Assembly: GCA_030621535.1 (NCBI GenBank)
Contig: JAUXHM010000080.1
Span: forward strand, 1 to 5,518
Origin: Candidatus Methanophagales archaeon
GTDB taxonomy: Archaea; Halobacteriota; Syntropharchaeia; Alkanophagales; Methanospirareceae
DNA length: 5,518 nucleotides
Direction of reading: 5' to 3'
In this document: piece by piece, positions 1-5,208 of the stretch
How positions within the stretch are numbered: position 1 is the stretch's first letter
Layout: each line of letters opens with the position of its first letter
Program-made: the position numbers and the translations under genes
Notes under the pieces: generated by a model
The model's database searches: none
What the model saw: the letters and a program-made list of their open reading frames with translations, nothing else
What the model was told of the DNA's origin: nothing

Positions 1-248
1 TTCAACTGCAAAACCATTTTTGATGAGAAGTCCAGACTCGTCACGTCAAATCGTCTCGAAAGCGGAATTGATAAGACTCCTGCACCGCAGCCGACATCTA
101 AAATCTTATCACCGTCAGAATCGAGCCTGCGCTCTATTTCACTCGCCCACGCTTCTGGTCTGGTCCAGAACCATCTCGGACAGTTCTTATAGTCGTATTC
201 GTATGCCAGGTTGTCCCAGCATTCCCGTAATTTCAGTTCGTTCTTCAT
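1..248 (-). CDS. Class I SAM-dependent methyltransferase, N-terminal part (runs off window)
   Basis: Reading the reverse complement from the ATG at 248-246 gives 82 codons with no stop, leaving the window at base 1; the 3' part is missing. The protein begins MKNELKLRECWDNLAYEYD, the usual N-terminal helix of small class I methyltransferases, followed by a Trp-rich stretch (PRWFWTRPEAWASEIE, about residues 24-39). Around residues 50-58 comes motif I, ILDVGCGAG, the glycine-rich SAM-binding loop, and then the acidic residue of motif II in SLDFSSKM (about 72-79). It should transfer a methyl group from SAM to an unknown small molecule or protein in the cytoplasm. It starts 68 bases after the NifH-like stop, on the same strand, so cotranscription is likely. 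No Shine-Dalgarno is visible; the start codon follows a heptad-repeat leader almost identical to that of the NifH-like gene. Family assignment is firm; substrate is unknown. Confidence 0.85.
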   Translation of the reverse strand, partial: MKNELKLRECWDNLAYEYDYKNCPRWFWTRPEAWASEIERRLDSDGDKILDVGCGAGVLSIPLSRRFDVTSLDFSSKMVLQL

Positions 249-253
249 TTTTT

Positions 254-315
254 AGGTTTGATGTTTGAGTGGTGAGGTTTAAGAAGCCAGTTAGCTATTT
301 TCTCACACTAAACCC
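254..315. repeat. Heptad-repeat junction 1 (methyltransferase / NifH-like gap)
   Basis: On the plus strand four heptads run AGGTTTG, ATGTTTG, AGTGGTG, AGGTTTA (254-281). A unique centre (282-300) follows, then a short inverted arm with CTCACAC and TAAAC (302-313). The left arm matches junction 2 at 31 of 33 bases when the five T's next to the start codon are included, even down to the odd AGTGGTG unit. In the transcript (minus strand) GTTTAGTGTGAG can pair imperfectly, with bulges, with CTCACCACTCAAAC. It fills the whole gap between the NifH-like stop and the methyltransferase start. Confidence 0.7.
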
Positions 316-316
316 G

Positions 317-1213
317 TTATTTATCATTCCCTGCTCTTCCACGTCCATACTTCGCTTTTGTCCTCCTTCGGATTTCCCGACCGATCATCATCATCTCTTC
401 CGCAGATAATGGTGTGGGAACAGAAGTCTGTGAGTTGTTGTATATTTTCTGTGCGAACTCCCTGAACAAATCGGCAATGCCACTCGTAGGGTCATATTCA
501 ATCACGGTATTACCATCTATTTCGGCTTCGGCAATCTCGTGCGCATTGGGTATATGCCCGATGACCCGCGAGCCAATCTGTTCCGCGAAATCGTAAACCA
601 CGTCCGCTTCATCCAGCATACCACGAACGTTGTAGATGATGCCACCCAATGGCGACCCGCCTTTGTTTGCGAACTCGCTTATACCACGGCAGATATTGTT
701 TGCCGCGTAAAGAGCGAGATAATCCGCAGACGTTACGATATAGACCTCATCTGCCAATCCTCTTCGCAGCGGCATTGCAAAACCACCGCAGACCACGTCG
801 CCAAGCACGTCGTATATCACAATGTCTGGCTTTAGTTCCTCAAACGCATTCAGCCGCTTGAGCAAATCTATCGCGACGATAACGCCTCTACCCGCGCATC
901 CGAAACCGGGCCGTGGACCCCCGCACTCAGCGCAATAAACGCCCCGATAACCCCTGTGGATGACGTTCGCAAGCTCGATTTTTTTTCCTTCCACGAGCTC
1001 ATCTAACCCAAGCCGTTCTATTCCTTTATCCCGCGATATGTCAAGTATGGTTGGTATCTGAACCTCACCGGTCAGGTTTCTGGTACAGTCTGCCTTGGGG
1101 TCGCAGCCAATCATCATCACCGATAGCCCCTGTTCAGCCAATGCCGCGGCGATGTTCGACCCTGTCGTGGATTTCCCTATTCCTCCTTTGCCATAAAATG
1201 CTATTTGTCTCAT
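317..1213 (-). CDS. NifH-like iron protein, group IV nitrogenase-like reductase component (CfbC-type)
   Basis: A 298-residue P-loop iron protein that, by family knowledge, uses ATP hydrolysis to pass electrons from a 4Fe-4S cluster shared by two subunits to a NifD-type partner. Seen in the sequence: Walker [10 protein letters not shown] (8-16), switch I DPKADCT (38-44), cluster ligand Cys106 in GFGCAGRG, cluster ligand Cys142 in [14 protein letters not shown], and [10 protein letters not shown] (169-178). Arg109 in GRG corresponds to the arginine that is ADP-ribosylated in nitrogenase NifH. YNVRG (194-198) and the overall sequence resemble methanogen CfbC-type proteins more than true NifH, judged from memory. 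The C-terminal 35 or so residues are basic and extend past the usual core. Its likely partner is the NifD-like gene 510 bases upstream, separated by a four-helix-bundle gene. No Shine-Dalgarno precedes the ATG; the leader is heptad repeat plus an A-run. CfbC of F430 synthesis is the main named alternative, but the partner is not CfbD-like. Confidence 0.9.
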   Translation of the reverse strand: MRQIAFYGKGGIGKSTTGSNIAAALAEQGLSVMMIGCDPKADCTRNLTGEVQIPTILDISRDKGIERLGLDELVEGKKIELANVIHRGYRGVYCAECGGPRPGFGCAGRGVIVAIDLLKRLNAFEELKPDIVIYDVLGDVVCGGFAMPLRRGLADEVYIVTSADYLALYAANNICRGISEFANKGGSPLGGIIYNVRGMLDEADVVYDFAEQIGSRVIGHIPNAHEIAEAEIDGNTVIEYDPTSGIADLFREFAQKIYNNSQTSVPTPLSAEEMMMIGREIRRRTKAKYGRGRAGNDK

Positions 1214-1221
1214 CTTTTTTT

Positions 1222-1310
1222 AGGTTTGAGGTTTGAGTGGTGAGGTTTGAGGGAGCAGAGTCCTGTCATCTGTTTCTCACACCTCATACCCCACACCTTC
1301 ACACCTCCCT
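1222..1310. repeat. Heptad-repeat junction 2 (NifH-like / four-helix-bundle gap), inverted arms
   Basis: The left arm on the plus strand is AGGTTTG, AGGTTTG, AGTGGTG, AGGTTTG (1222-1249). The centre is about 1252-1275. The right arm is TCACACC, TCATACC, CCACACC, then TTCACACCTCC (1277-1307). The arms are inverted copies: TGAGGTTTGAG at 1241-1251 faces CTCACACCTCA at 1276-1286, giving 10 of 11 pairs around a 24-base loop in either strand. The right arm overlaps the last codons of the four-helix-bundle gene and provides its TGA stop at 1301-1299. The left arm ends against the A-run before the NifH-like start codon, so it forms that gene's 5' leader. Confidence 0.8.
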
Positions 1311-1673
1311 CCGTTTTGAGAGTGATTTTATCAAACCATTTAGCATTCTTCCGATTTCTTCACTCAGATTGAAAAGTTCTTGATATTTTTTGTCGCTCAG
1401 ATAATTTAAGTCTTTTGCCAACAATAGATAATATTCCGTCTCTGACAGCGAACCATGCGATATGGAGAGCATCTGAATATATTCTTTTAAATGTTGTCGC
1501 TTGGAACCTTCTGCGATGTTCGCAGCAACAGAAGCCGCGGAACGCCGAATTTGCGATATCAATCCGAACTTTTCTTCATTTGGAAATTGTTGCGTAATCT
1601 TATACACTTCTAACACGAACTCATGGCTCTTCTCCCACACTTTCAAGTCCTCAAACCCTTTTATCTTACTCAT
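1299..1673 (-). CDS. Four-helix-bundle protein, 23S rRNA intervening-sequence (IVP/S23) family
   Basis: A 124-residue, all-helical protein. It opens with GFEDLKVWEKSHEFVLEVYK (6-25), the hallmark start of this family. QIRRSAASVAANIAEGSKR (41-59) and the third-helix signature YIQMLSISHGSLSETEYYLLLAKDLNYL (65-92) follow. Four helices are expected at about 8-29, 36-57, 60-88 and 93-120. Relatives are encoded inside 23S rRNA intervening sequences of Leptospira and others, occur widely as stand-alone genes, and are related in fold to the Avd accessory protein of diversity-generating retroelements. No function is firmly known. It lies between the NifD-like and NifH-like genes and is flanked on both sides by same-orientation heptad repeats. 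Those repeats encode its last residues (REV) and stop. No rRNA, reverse transcriptase or variable repeat is present, so it is more likely an inserted passenger than part of the redox module. Confidence 0.9.
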   Translation of the reverse strand: MSKIKGFEDLKVWEKSHEFVLEVYKITQQFPNEEKFGLISQIRRSAASVAANIAEGSKRQHLKEYIQMLSISHGSLSETEYYLLLAKDLNYLSDKKYQELFNLSEEIGRMLNGLIKSLSKRREV

Positions 1674-1677
1674 CTTC

Positions 1678-1750
1678 CTATCACCTGATACTTATCACCT
1701 GACACCTGACACCTCCTCCACCCTCACATCTCACACCTATCACCTATTGC
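1678..1750. repeat. Heptad-repeat junction 3 (four-helix-bundle / NifD-like gap), single-orientation array
   Basis: Starting at 1681, the plus strand parses into consecutive heptads TCACCTG, ATACTTA, TCACCTG, ACACCTG, ACACCTC, CTCCACC, CTCACAT, CTCACAC, CTATCAC, CTATTGC, that is, about ten units of a CACCTGA/CACACCT type. Unlike the other junctions it has only this orientation and no AGGTTTG arm. It covers the whole 50-base gap and runs about 25 bases into the NifD-like gene, encoding its last eight residues and TGA stop. On the coding strand one unit reads AGGTGAT, six bases before the four-helix-bundle start codon. Confidence 0.8.
1680..1686 (-). promoter_or_regulatory. Repeat-derived Shine-Dalgarno of the four-helix-bundle gene
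   Basis: The coding strand reads AGGTGAT, matching the 16S anti-Shine-Dalgarno complement GGAGGTGAT over seven bases, six bases before the ATG at 1673. It is one unit of the heptad array, so the repeat appears to provide ribosome binding. A second, purine-rich AGGAAG abuts the ATG but is too close to work well. Confidence 0.55.
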
Positions 1751-3238
1751 TCCCTCACGAATAATCGCAAACATATCAGCCAATTTTGCCCACTGCGGGA
1801 TCATACTGGTTCTATAAGGGTCGTATTCGAGCATGCACAGCAGAGGATTTCTCGTCTTCGGTTTGTTTAGCGCCTCTTTCAGATGCATTGCGAGTTCAAT
1901 CGCGCATTCAAAACCTACTCGCTGGTGGTGAAGCATAAAATCCATGGGATTGAAGGTTCTTATGCCTTCTTTATTGTGTTCATGAACTGGATTGGTAAGA
2001 CTGGACAGAACAGCGAGGTCCGTCCCAGTTCTTTTCATCGCTTTTATCTCTTCTGCCGCAGTCGGGTTCACCAAGACCTCCGGGTCTGAGCCGTACTCCC
2101 GCGCCCAGGCAACGGATATATTTAGCACCTCTTGTATGGCTGATTCGGAAAGCAGCCGTTCTAAACCACGCGTGTTGTATATTATGACACTTGCTTTCAT
2201 CCCCATATCCTGCAATAGCATCAGTTCGAGGCTGTGCAGTCCACCCATACCGTTGTAAGCGACTTTTTTACCCTCTACTCCCTTCCGGGCTTTGTAAAGT
2301 CGCTCAGTCACGTGTTTCTTACGCTGTTCTATCACTTTCTCCGCCTCTCCTTCTTTGCCCATTCGTTTCGCGATTTCCGTAAAAACCCGCACACTTCCCT
2401 CTATTCCATAAGGGCTTAACAATTCCGCATCCTCGCTATTCTGGTATTCTTCCAATTGCACAGTCGAAAAATAATCAACGCCCATCTTTTCTTTCATCCG
2501 TTTCGCCCACGCCATCGGGAAATCCGTGATGTTAAGCTCGGCTTTTGGTAATTCATACAGGTCTTTCACCCTGGTATGGTCAAAGCAAACCTTGTTTATT
2601 GCAATGCCCATTTCGTTCAGCATCGAAGCCATCTCTTCGGTCTTTAAACCTGCACCATGAATAGGAAAAGTGATGATGTTCACGGACCCGTCGTTTTTAT
2701 CTGTTCTTTCGCTCTCCACACCATTGCACAGCATCTGGTCGGTAATGGCATAAAGAGCGTCCGGATAGCCAACGGGTTTGGATTTATCGGTAAAATCTCC
2801 TGTCGTGTACACGACCTCGCAGCCAACGTCTCCCTTTGCTTTTGTCTCTTCTATCACCGCCTTGAAATCATCGCCGATTAAATCGCTTGCACAGGTCGTT
2901 ATCACCAGAATCAGATTTGGATGATATTTCTCGAAAGTCTCTTTGATTCCCATGCGTAATTTGTCCTCACCGCCATAAACAACTTCTAAATCGTTCATAT
3001 CGGTGCATGGCGTCTCGTAAAACGGCAGATAGGGTCTGAACGGGTTTAATTTGCGCTGAAATGAGCATCCGATTGGTCCGTGTATCAGCGGCACGGCATC
3101 CACAATCGCTTCTGCAACCATCAAAGCGCTGGAAACCTTACCAGGTATGGCCGTTATTCCGTGCAGTGGTAGAGAACTGTAGGCGTTGATAAGCGGTCTT
3201 AAAAAACCCGCTTCTCCATTTGTTCCTTCGTGCATCAT
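1724..3238 (-). CDS. Nitrogenase component 1-like (NifD-type) catalytic subunit of unknown substrate
   Basis: 504 residues, close to true NifD in length and, from memory, longer than CfbD. Three cysteines lie where NifD carries its P-cluster ligands: Cys58 in HGPIGC, Cys78 in ETPCTDMND and Cys116 in ITTCASDLIGDD. Between them is VVYGGEDKL (87-94), also typical of NifD. Where NifD has the FeMo-cofactor cysteine (in HCYRSMNY) this protein has NITDFPMAWAKRM (236-248) with no cysteine, and no clear cofactor histidine is placed near 430-438. It should therefore hold an Fe-S cluster and an open substrate cavity, and receive electrons from the NifH-like protein; it is not expected to fix nitrogen. 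Only one component 1 gene is visible, so it is a homodimer or its partner lies outside the window. A good RBS supports this start; Met2 is also possible. The last eight residues (AIGDRCEM) are encoded by heptad repeat. Confidence 0.85.
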   Translation of the reverse strand: MMHEGTNGEAGFLRPLINAYSSLPLHGITAIPGKVSSALMVAEAIVDAVPLIHGPIGCSFQRKLNPFRPYLPFYETPCTDMNDLEVVYGGEDKLRMGIKETFEKYHPNLILVITTCASDLIGDDFKAVIEETKAKGDVGCEVVYTTGDFTDKSKPVGYPDALYAITDQMLCNGVESERTDKNDGSVNIITFPIHGAGLKTEEMASMLNEMGIAINKVCFDHTRVKDLYELPKAELNITDFPMAWAKRMKEKMGVDYFSTVQLEEYQNSEDAELLSPYGIEGSVRVFTEIAKRMGKEGEAEKVIEQRKKHVTERLYKARKGVEGKKVAYNGMGGLHSLELMLLQDMGMKASVIIYNTRGLERLLSESAIQEVLNISVAWAREYGSDPEVLVNPTAAEEIKAMKRTGTDLAVLSSLTNPVHEHNKEGIRTFNPMDFMLHHQRVGFECAIELAMHLKEALNKPKTRNPLLCMLEYDPYRTSMIPQWAKLADMFAIIREGAIGDRCEM

Positions 3239-3244
3239 TTTTTG

Positions 3245-3252
3245 TTTCCTCT
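3245..3252 (-). promoter_or_regulatory. Ribosome binding site of the NifD-like gene
   Basis: The coding strand reads AGAGGAAA, six bases before the first of two tandem ATG codons (3238 and 3235). It is a good purine-rich Shine-Dalgarno and supports starting at 3238 or 3235. It lies just outside the heptad array, unlike the situation at the four-helix-bundle gene. Confidence 0.6.
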
Positions 3253-3258
3253 TTTATC

Positions 3259-3328
3259 AGGTTTGAGGTGTCAGGTTTGAGGTGATAGGTATTGGGTGTT
3301 AGGTTTAAGAGGACTTACACCTTACACC
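3259..3328. repeat. Heptad-repeat junction 4 upstream of the NifD-like gene, with strong hairpin
   Basis: From 3259 the plus strand parses without a break into heptads AGGTTTG, AGGTGTC, AGGTTTG, AGGTGAT, AGGTATT, GGGTGTT, AGGTTTA, AGAGGAC, TTACACC, TTACACC. The last two are inverted. Bases 3295-3309 and 3314-3328 form a 15-base stem with 13 pairs and a 4-base loop (3310-3313). In the minus-strand transcript the stem is GGUGUAAGGUGUAAG facing CUUAAACCUAACACC. No U-tract follows on that strand, so a simple intrinsic terminator is unlikely; a leader structure or transcript-end stabiliser fits better. The right arm provides the stop codon of the gene remnant at 3322-3387. Confidence 0.8.
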
Positions 3329-3387
3329 TCTTTTCCTCTACCATTTGGTTTTATAGGGCTTATAGGCACGATATACGGTCTTCCATC
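3322..3387 (-). pseudogene. Orphan 3' end of a FecE/BtuD-type ABC ATPase gene (22-codon remnant)
   Basis: Immediately after the permease stop, and in the same frame, the minus strand reads DG then RPYIVPISPIKPNGRGKEV and a TAA at 3324-3322. The C-terminus of the ABC ATPase at 5209-5518 reads RPYIVPIRPVRQYGDKSTERN. The DNA matches too: 3359-3387 and 5252-5280 agree at 26 of 29 bases, with 17 identical in a row, and 33 of 40 over 3348-3387. RPYIVPI differs only by one synonymous proline codon (CCG versus CCT). PYIVPxRPV-type tails are typical of FecE/BtuD ATPases. There is no upstream body, no start codon and no nucleotide-binding motif, so it is a leftover of a second ATPase gene or of a duplication at the time the exporter genes arrived. 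The last codons and stop are made of heptad repeat. Confidence 0.7.
3348..3355 (-). promoter_or_regulatory. Possible archaeal TATA box for the NifD-like transcript
   Basis: The coding strand reads TATAAAAC within the gene remnant. If it works as an archaeal TATA box, transcription would begin about 25 bases on, near 3325-3320, so the transcript would begin with the heptad hairpin as its leader. The motif is also simply codons of the remnant, so this is weak. Confidence 0.2.
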
Positions 3388-4161
3388 TTAATCCACCTCA
3401 ACACTTCCGAATAAATAAGTGCTTAAACCGATCATAAAGATACAAAAACATACCAGAACGAATAGGTCCAGGGCTAAAGAGAAATGTCCCATTCCTATCA
3501 GACAATACCTCAGTCCATCAACACCATAAGTTAAAGGATTGATGTAGCTCAAATATTTTAGCCAAAGAGGCAATCGCTCTAATGGAAATAATGCGGAAGA
3601 TAAGATAAAAATAGGAAATGTGAAAAGAGTCATTATTAAATGAAAACCCTGCATGTCATTTATTATTGATGCGAATATCAGTCCTAAACAAACAAATGAA
3701 GTAGCAATTAGAATCATGCATATTACAGCGGACAAAAAACCTAAAAGTCCTGTTATCTTGAAACCGATCCCCATTGCGATTAACAATATTAAAATTCCTT
3801 GTAGTAGTGCCGTTGTCACTCCTCCCAGTGTTTTACCTAAGACAATAGAAACCCTGCTAACAGGTGCAACCATTATTTCTTTCAAGAATCCAAACTGCCT
3901 ATCCCAGATAACGGACAGCCCACTCGTAATTGAATTAAAAAGCAAAGCCATTCCAATAATGCCCGGTGCAAGAAAGGCTATATAATTGACTCCCGGTGGC
4001 ATGTCGGAGAATTTAAAAGCGGCGTCAAATCCCATTCCTAAAAACAGAAGAAAAAAGAGCGGCATTGCCAATGAGCCAATGAGTCTGCTTCTTGCCCTGA
4101 AAAACCTCTTCATTTCCCTGAGCCAGATCGTATATATTGCAGTAAAATCGAGTGATTTCAT
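3388..4161 (-). CDS. ABC-2 type exporter permease (DrrB-like)
   Basis: A 257-residue membrane protein with six predicted segments at about 29-45, 62-80, 112-133, 141-166, 173-193 and 228-250, the normal length and layout for ABC-2 permeases. It has the family landmarks: RQFGFLKEIMVAPVSRVSIVLGK (89-110) before the third segment, and LFPLERLPLWLKYLSYINPLTYGVDGLR (191-218) before the last. It would form the membrane channel of an exporter with the ATPase just upstream. The two genes overlap by four bases (ATGA), and a strong GGGAGGG Shine-Dalgarno lies five bases before its ATG at 4167-4173, inside the end of the ATPase gene. The exported substrate cannot be read from sequence; relatives move drugs, lipids, polysaccharides or peptides. 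Its stop is followed in frame by the ABC-ATPase remnant. Confidence 0.9.
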   Translation of the reverse strand: MKSLDFTAIYTIWLREMKRFFRARSRLIGSLAMPLFFLLFLGMGFDAAFKFSDMPPGVNYIAFLAPGIIGMALLFNSITSGLSVIWDRQFGFLKEIMVAPVSRVSIVLGKTLGGVTTALLQGILILLIAMGIGFKITGLLGFLSAVICMILIATSFVCLGLIFASIINDMQGFHLIMTLFTFPIFILSSALFPLERLPLWLKYLSYINPLTYGVDGLRYCLIGMGHFSLALDLFVLVCFCIFMIGLSTYLFGSVEVD

Positions 4162-5165
4162 CTTTTCCCTCCCATTCTCATACTTGCTTTTGCTTTCATT
4201 CTAATTTGCTCTTTTACACTTGCTTCTTGCTCCCGGATCGTTCTTCCCGTGAATGTAAGAAAAACGTCCTCTAAGGTCGGTTTGCGCAAACTAACTGATT
4301 GAACAAAAATACCTTCTTCATGGGCAAGACGCAGTATCCGCGGTATCATTATTTCACCATTTTCCACACTCAAAAATAAAAAATCGTCATGCAAACGTAT
4401 TCTTTTTATGTACTCAATTTTTGTTAATATATCTGAAAATTTTCCACCATCAGAAACCTGTACGGATATTATATCTTCACCAATAGCGTTTTTCAGGTTG
4501 TTTGGCTTATCTAAGGCGATTATTTTGCCATTGTCAATGATTGCCACTCTATCGCAAAGATAATCTGCCTCTTCCATATAGTGAGTGGTTAAAACAACCG
4601 TTACCTTTTGAGCTTTGTTCAGCCTTTTGATATATTCCCAAATGCGGTGCCTTGTTTGAGCATCCAAACCAAGCGTTGGCTCATCTAAAAAAAGAACCTT
4701 GGGATAGTGCATCAGTCCACGAGCAATTTCTAATCTCCGCTGCATTCCGCCGGAATAAAATTTAACGAAAGCTTTTGCTCTGTCGTTTAGCTCAACCAAA
4801 TCTAAGACCTCGGCGATTCTCTTCTCTCTCTTCTCTTTGTTTAGACCATACATTCGGGCATGAAAATCCAGATTCTCTCTACCTGTTAATTCTGTGTCTA
4901 TACTGGGGTCTTGAAAAACAATGCCAATAGACCTTCTCACTGCATCCTGCTCTTTTAGAATATTGTGGTGCCATACTTCTGCAAAACCCGATGTGGGCTT
5001 GAGTAAAGTAGCCAGCATTTTGATTATTGTCGTTTTACCCGCACCATTGGGACCAAGCAGTCCAAATATCTCTCCTCTTCTTATACCGAGGCTTACGTTA
5101 TCTACTGCCTTAATATTTCCATACTTTTTTGTCAGCTCTATGATTTGAATTATGTGCTCGTTCAT
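4158..5165 (-). CDS. ABC-2 type exporter ATP-binding protein (DrrA-like)
   Basis: A 335-residue cytoplasmic ATPase that powers the adjacent permease. All nucleotide-binding motifs are intact: Walker A GPNGAGKT (38-45), Q-loop Gln85 in VFQDPS, signature YSGGM (137-141), Walker B LFLDEPT (158-164) with catalytic Glu162, and switch His195 in TTHYMEEAD. The C-terminal domain ends with PTLEDVFLTFTGR (296-308), typical of DrrA/ABC-2 ATPases. A basic, Met-rich tail of about 25 residues follows and is unusual. The start is the only reasonable ATG, 43 bases after the FecE-type gene stop; its upstream sequence has only a weak AGGG about a dozen bases away. The 43-base gap holds nothing else I can name. 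Together with the permease it forms a translationally coupled exporter; whether it handles a product of the nitrogenase-like module is unknown. Confidence 0.95.
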   Translation of the reverse strand: MNEHIIQIIELTKKYGNIKAVDNVSLGIRRGEIFGLLGPNGAGKTTIIKMLATLLKPTSGFAEVWHHNILKEQDAVRRSIGIVFQDPSIDTELTGRENLDFHARMYGLNKEKREKRIAEVLDLVELNDRAKAFVKFYSGGMQRRLEIARGLMHYPKVLFLDEPTLGLDAQTRHRIWEYIKRLNKAQKVTVVLTTHYMEEADYLCDRVAIIDNGKIIALDKPNNLKNAIGEDIISVQVSDGGKFSDILTKIEYIKRIRLHDDFLFLSVENGEIMIPRILRLAHEEGIFVQSVSLRKPTLEDVFLTFTGRTIREQEASVKEQIRMKAKASMRMGGKR

Positions 5166-5208
5166 TTTTCAAAAAACCCTGCATAAAATCTTGCACTTTA
5201 TCTACCAC

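Noticed and set aside
20..268. Plus-strand open frame opposite the methyltransferase, and other plus-strand frames such as 539-835, 1501-1764, 3653-3985 and 4921-5148
   Set aside because: Each lies antisense to a well-supported gene, has low-complexity or unconvincing protein sequence and no family signature.
1299..1673. Four-helix-bundle gene as evidence of a 23S rRNA gene or a diversity-generating retroelement
   Set aside because: No rRNA sequence, reverse transcriptase or template/variable repeat pair is present in the window.
1678..1750. Heptad arrays as a CRISPR array
   Set aside because: Units are 7 bases, contiguous and degenerate, with no unique spacers and no cas genes.
1724..3238. 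Naming the NifD-like gene cfbD and the NifH-like gene cfbC
   Set aside because: The iron protein would fit, but the catalytic subunit is longer than CfbD as I remember it and has NifD-like HGPIGC and VVYGGEDKL motifs; without a phylogeny the symbols would be overcalled.
3388..3405. Permease C-terminus (GSVEVD) as part of the lost ATPase tail (GVEVKV), implying a fusion
   Set aside because: The resemblance is only four residues, and ABC-2 permeases commonly end with a short charged tail after the sixth segment.
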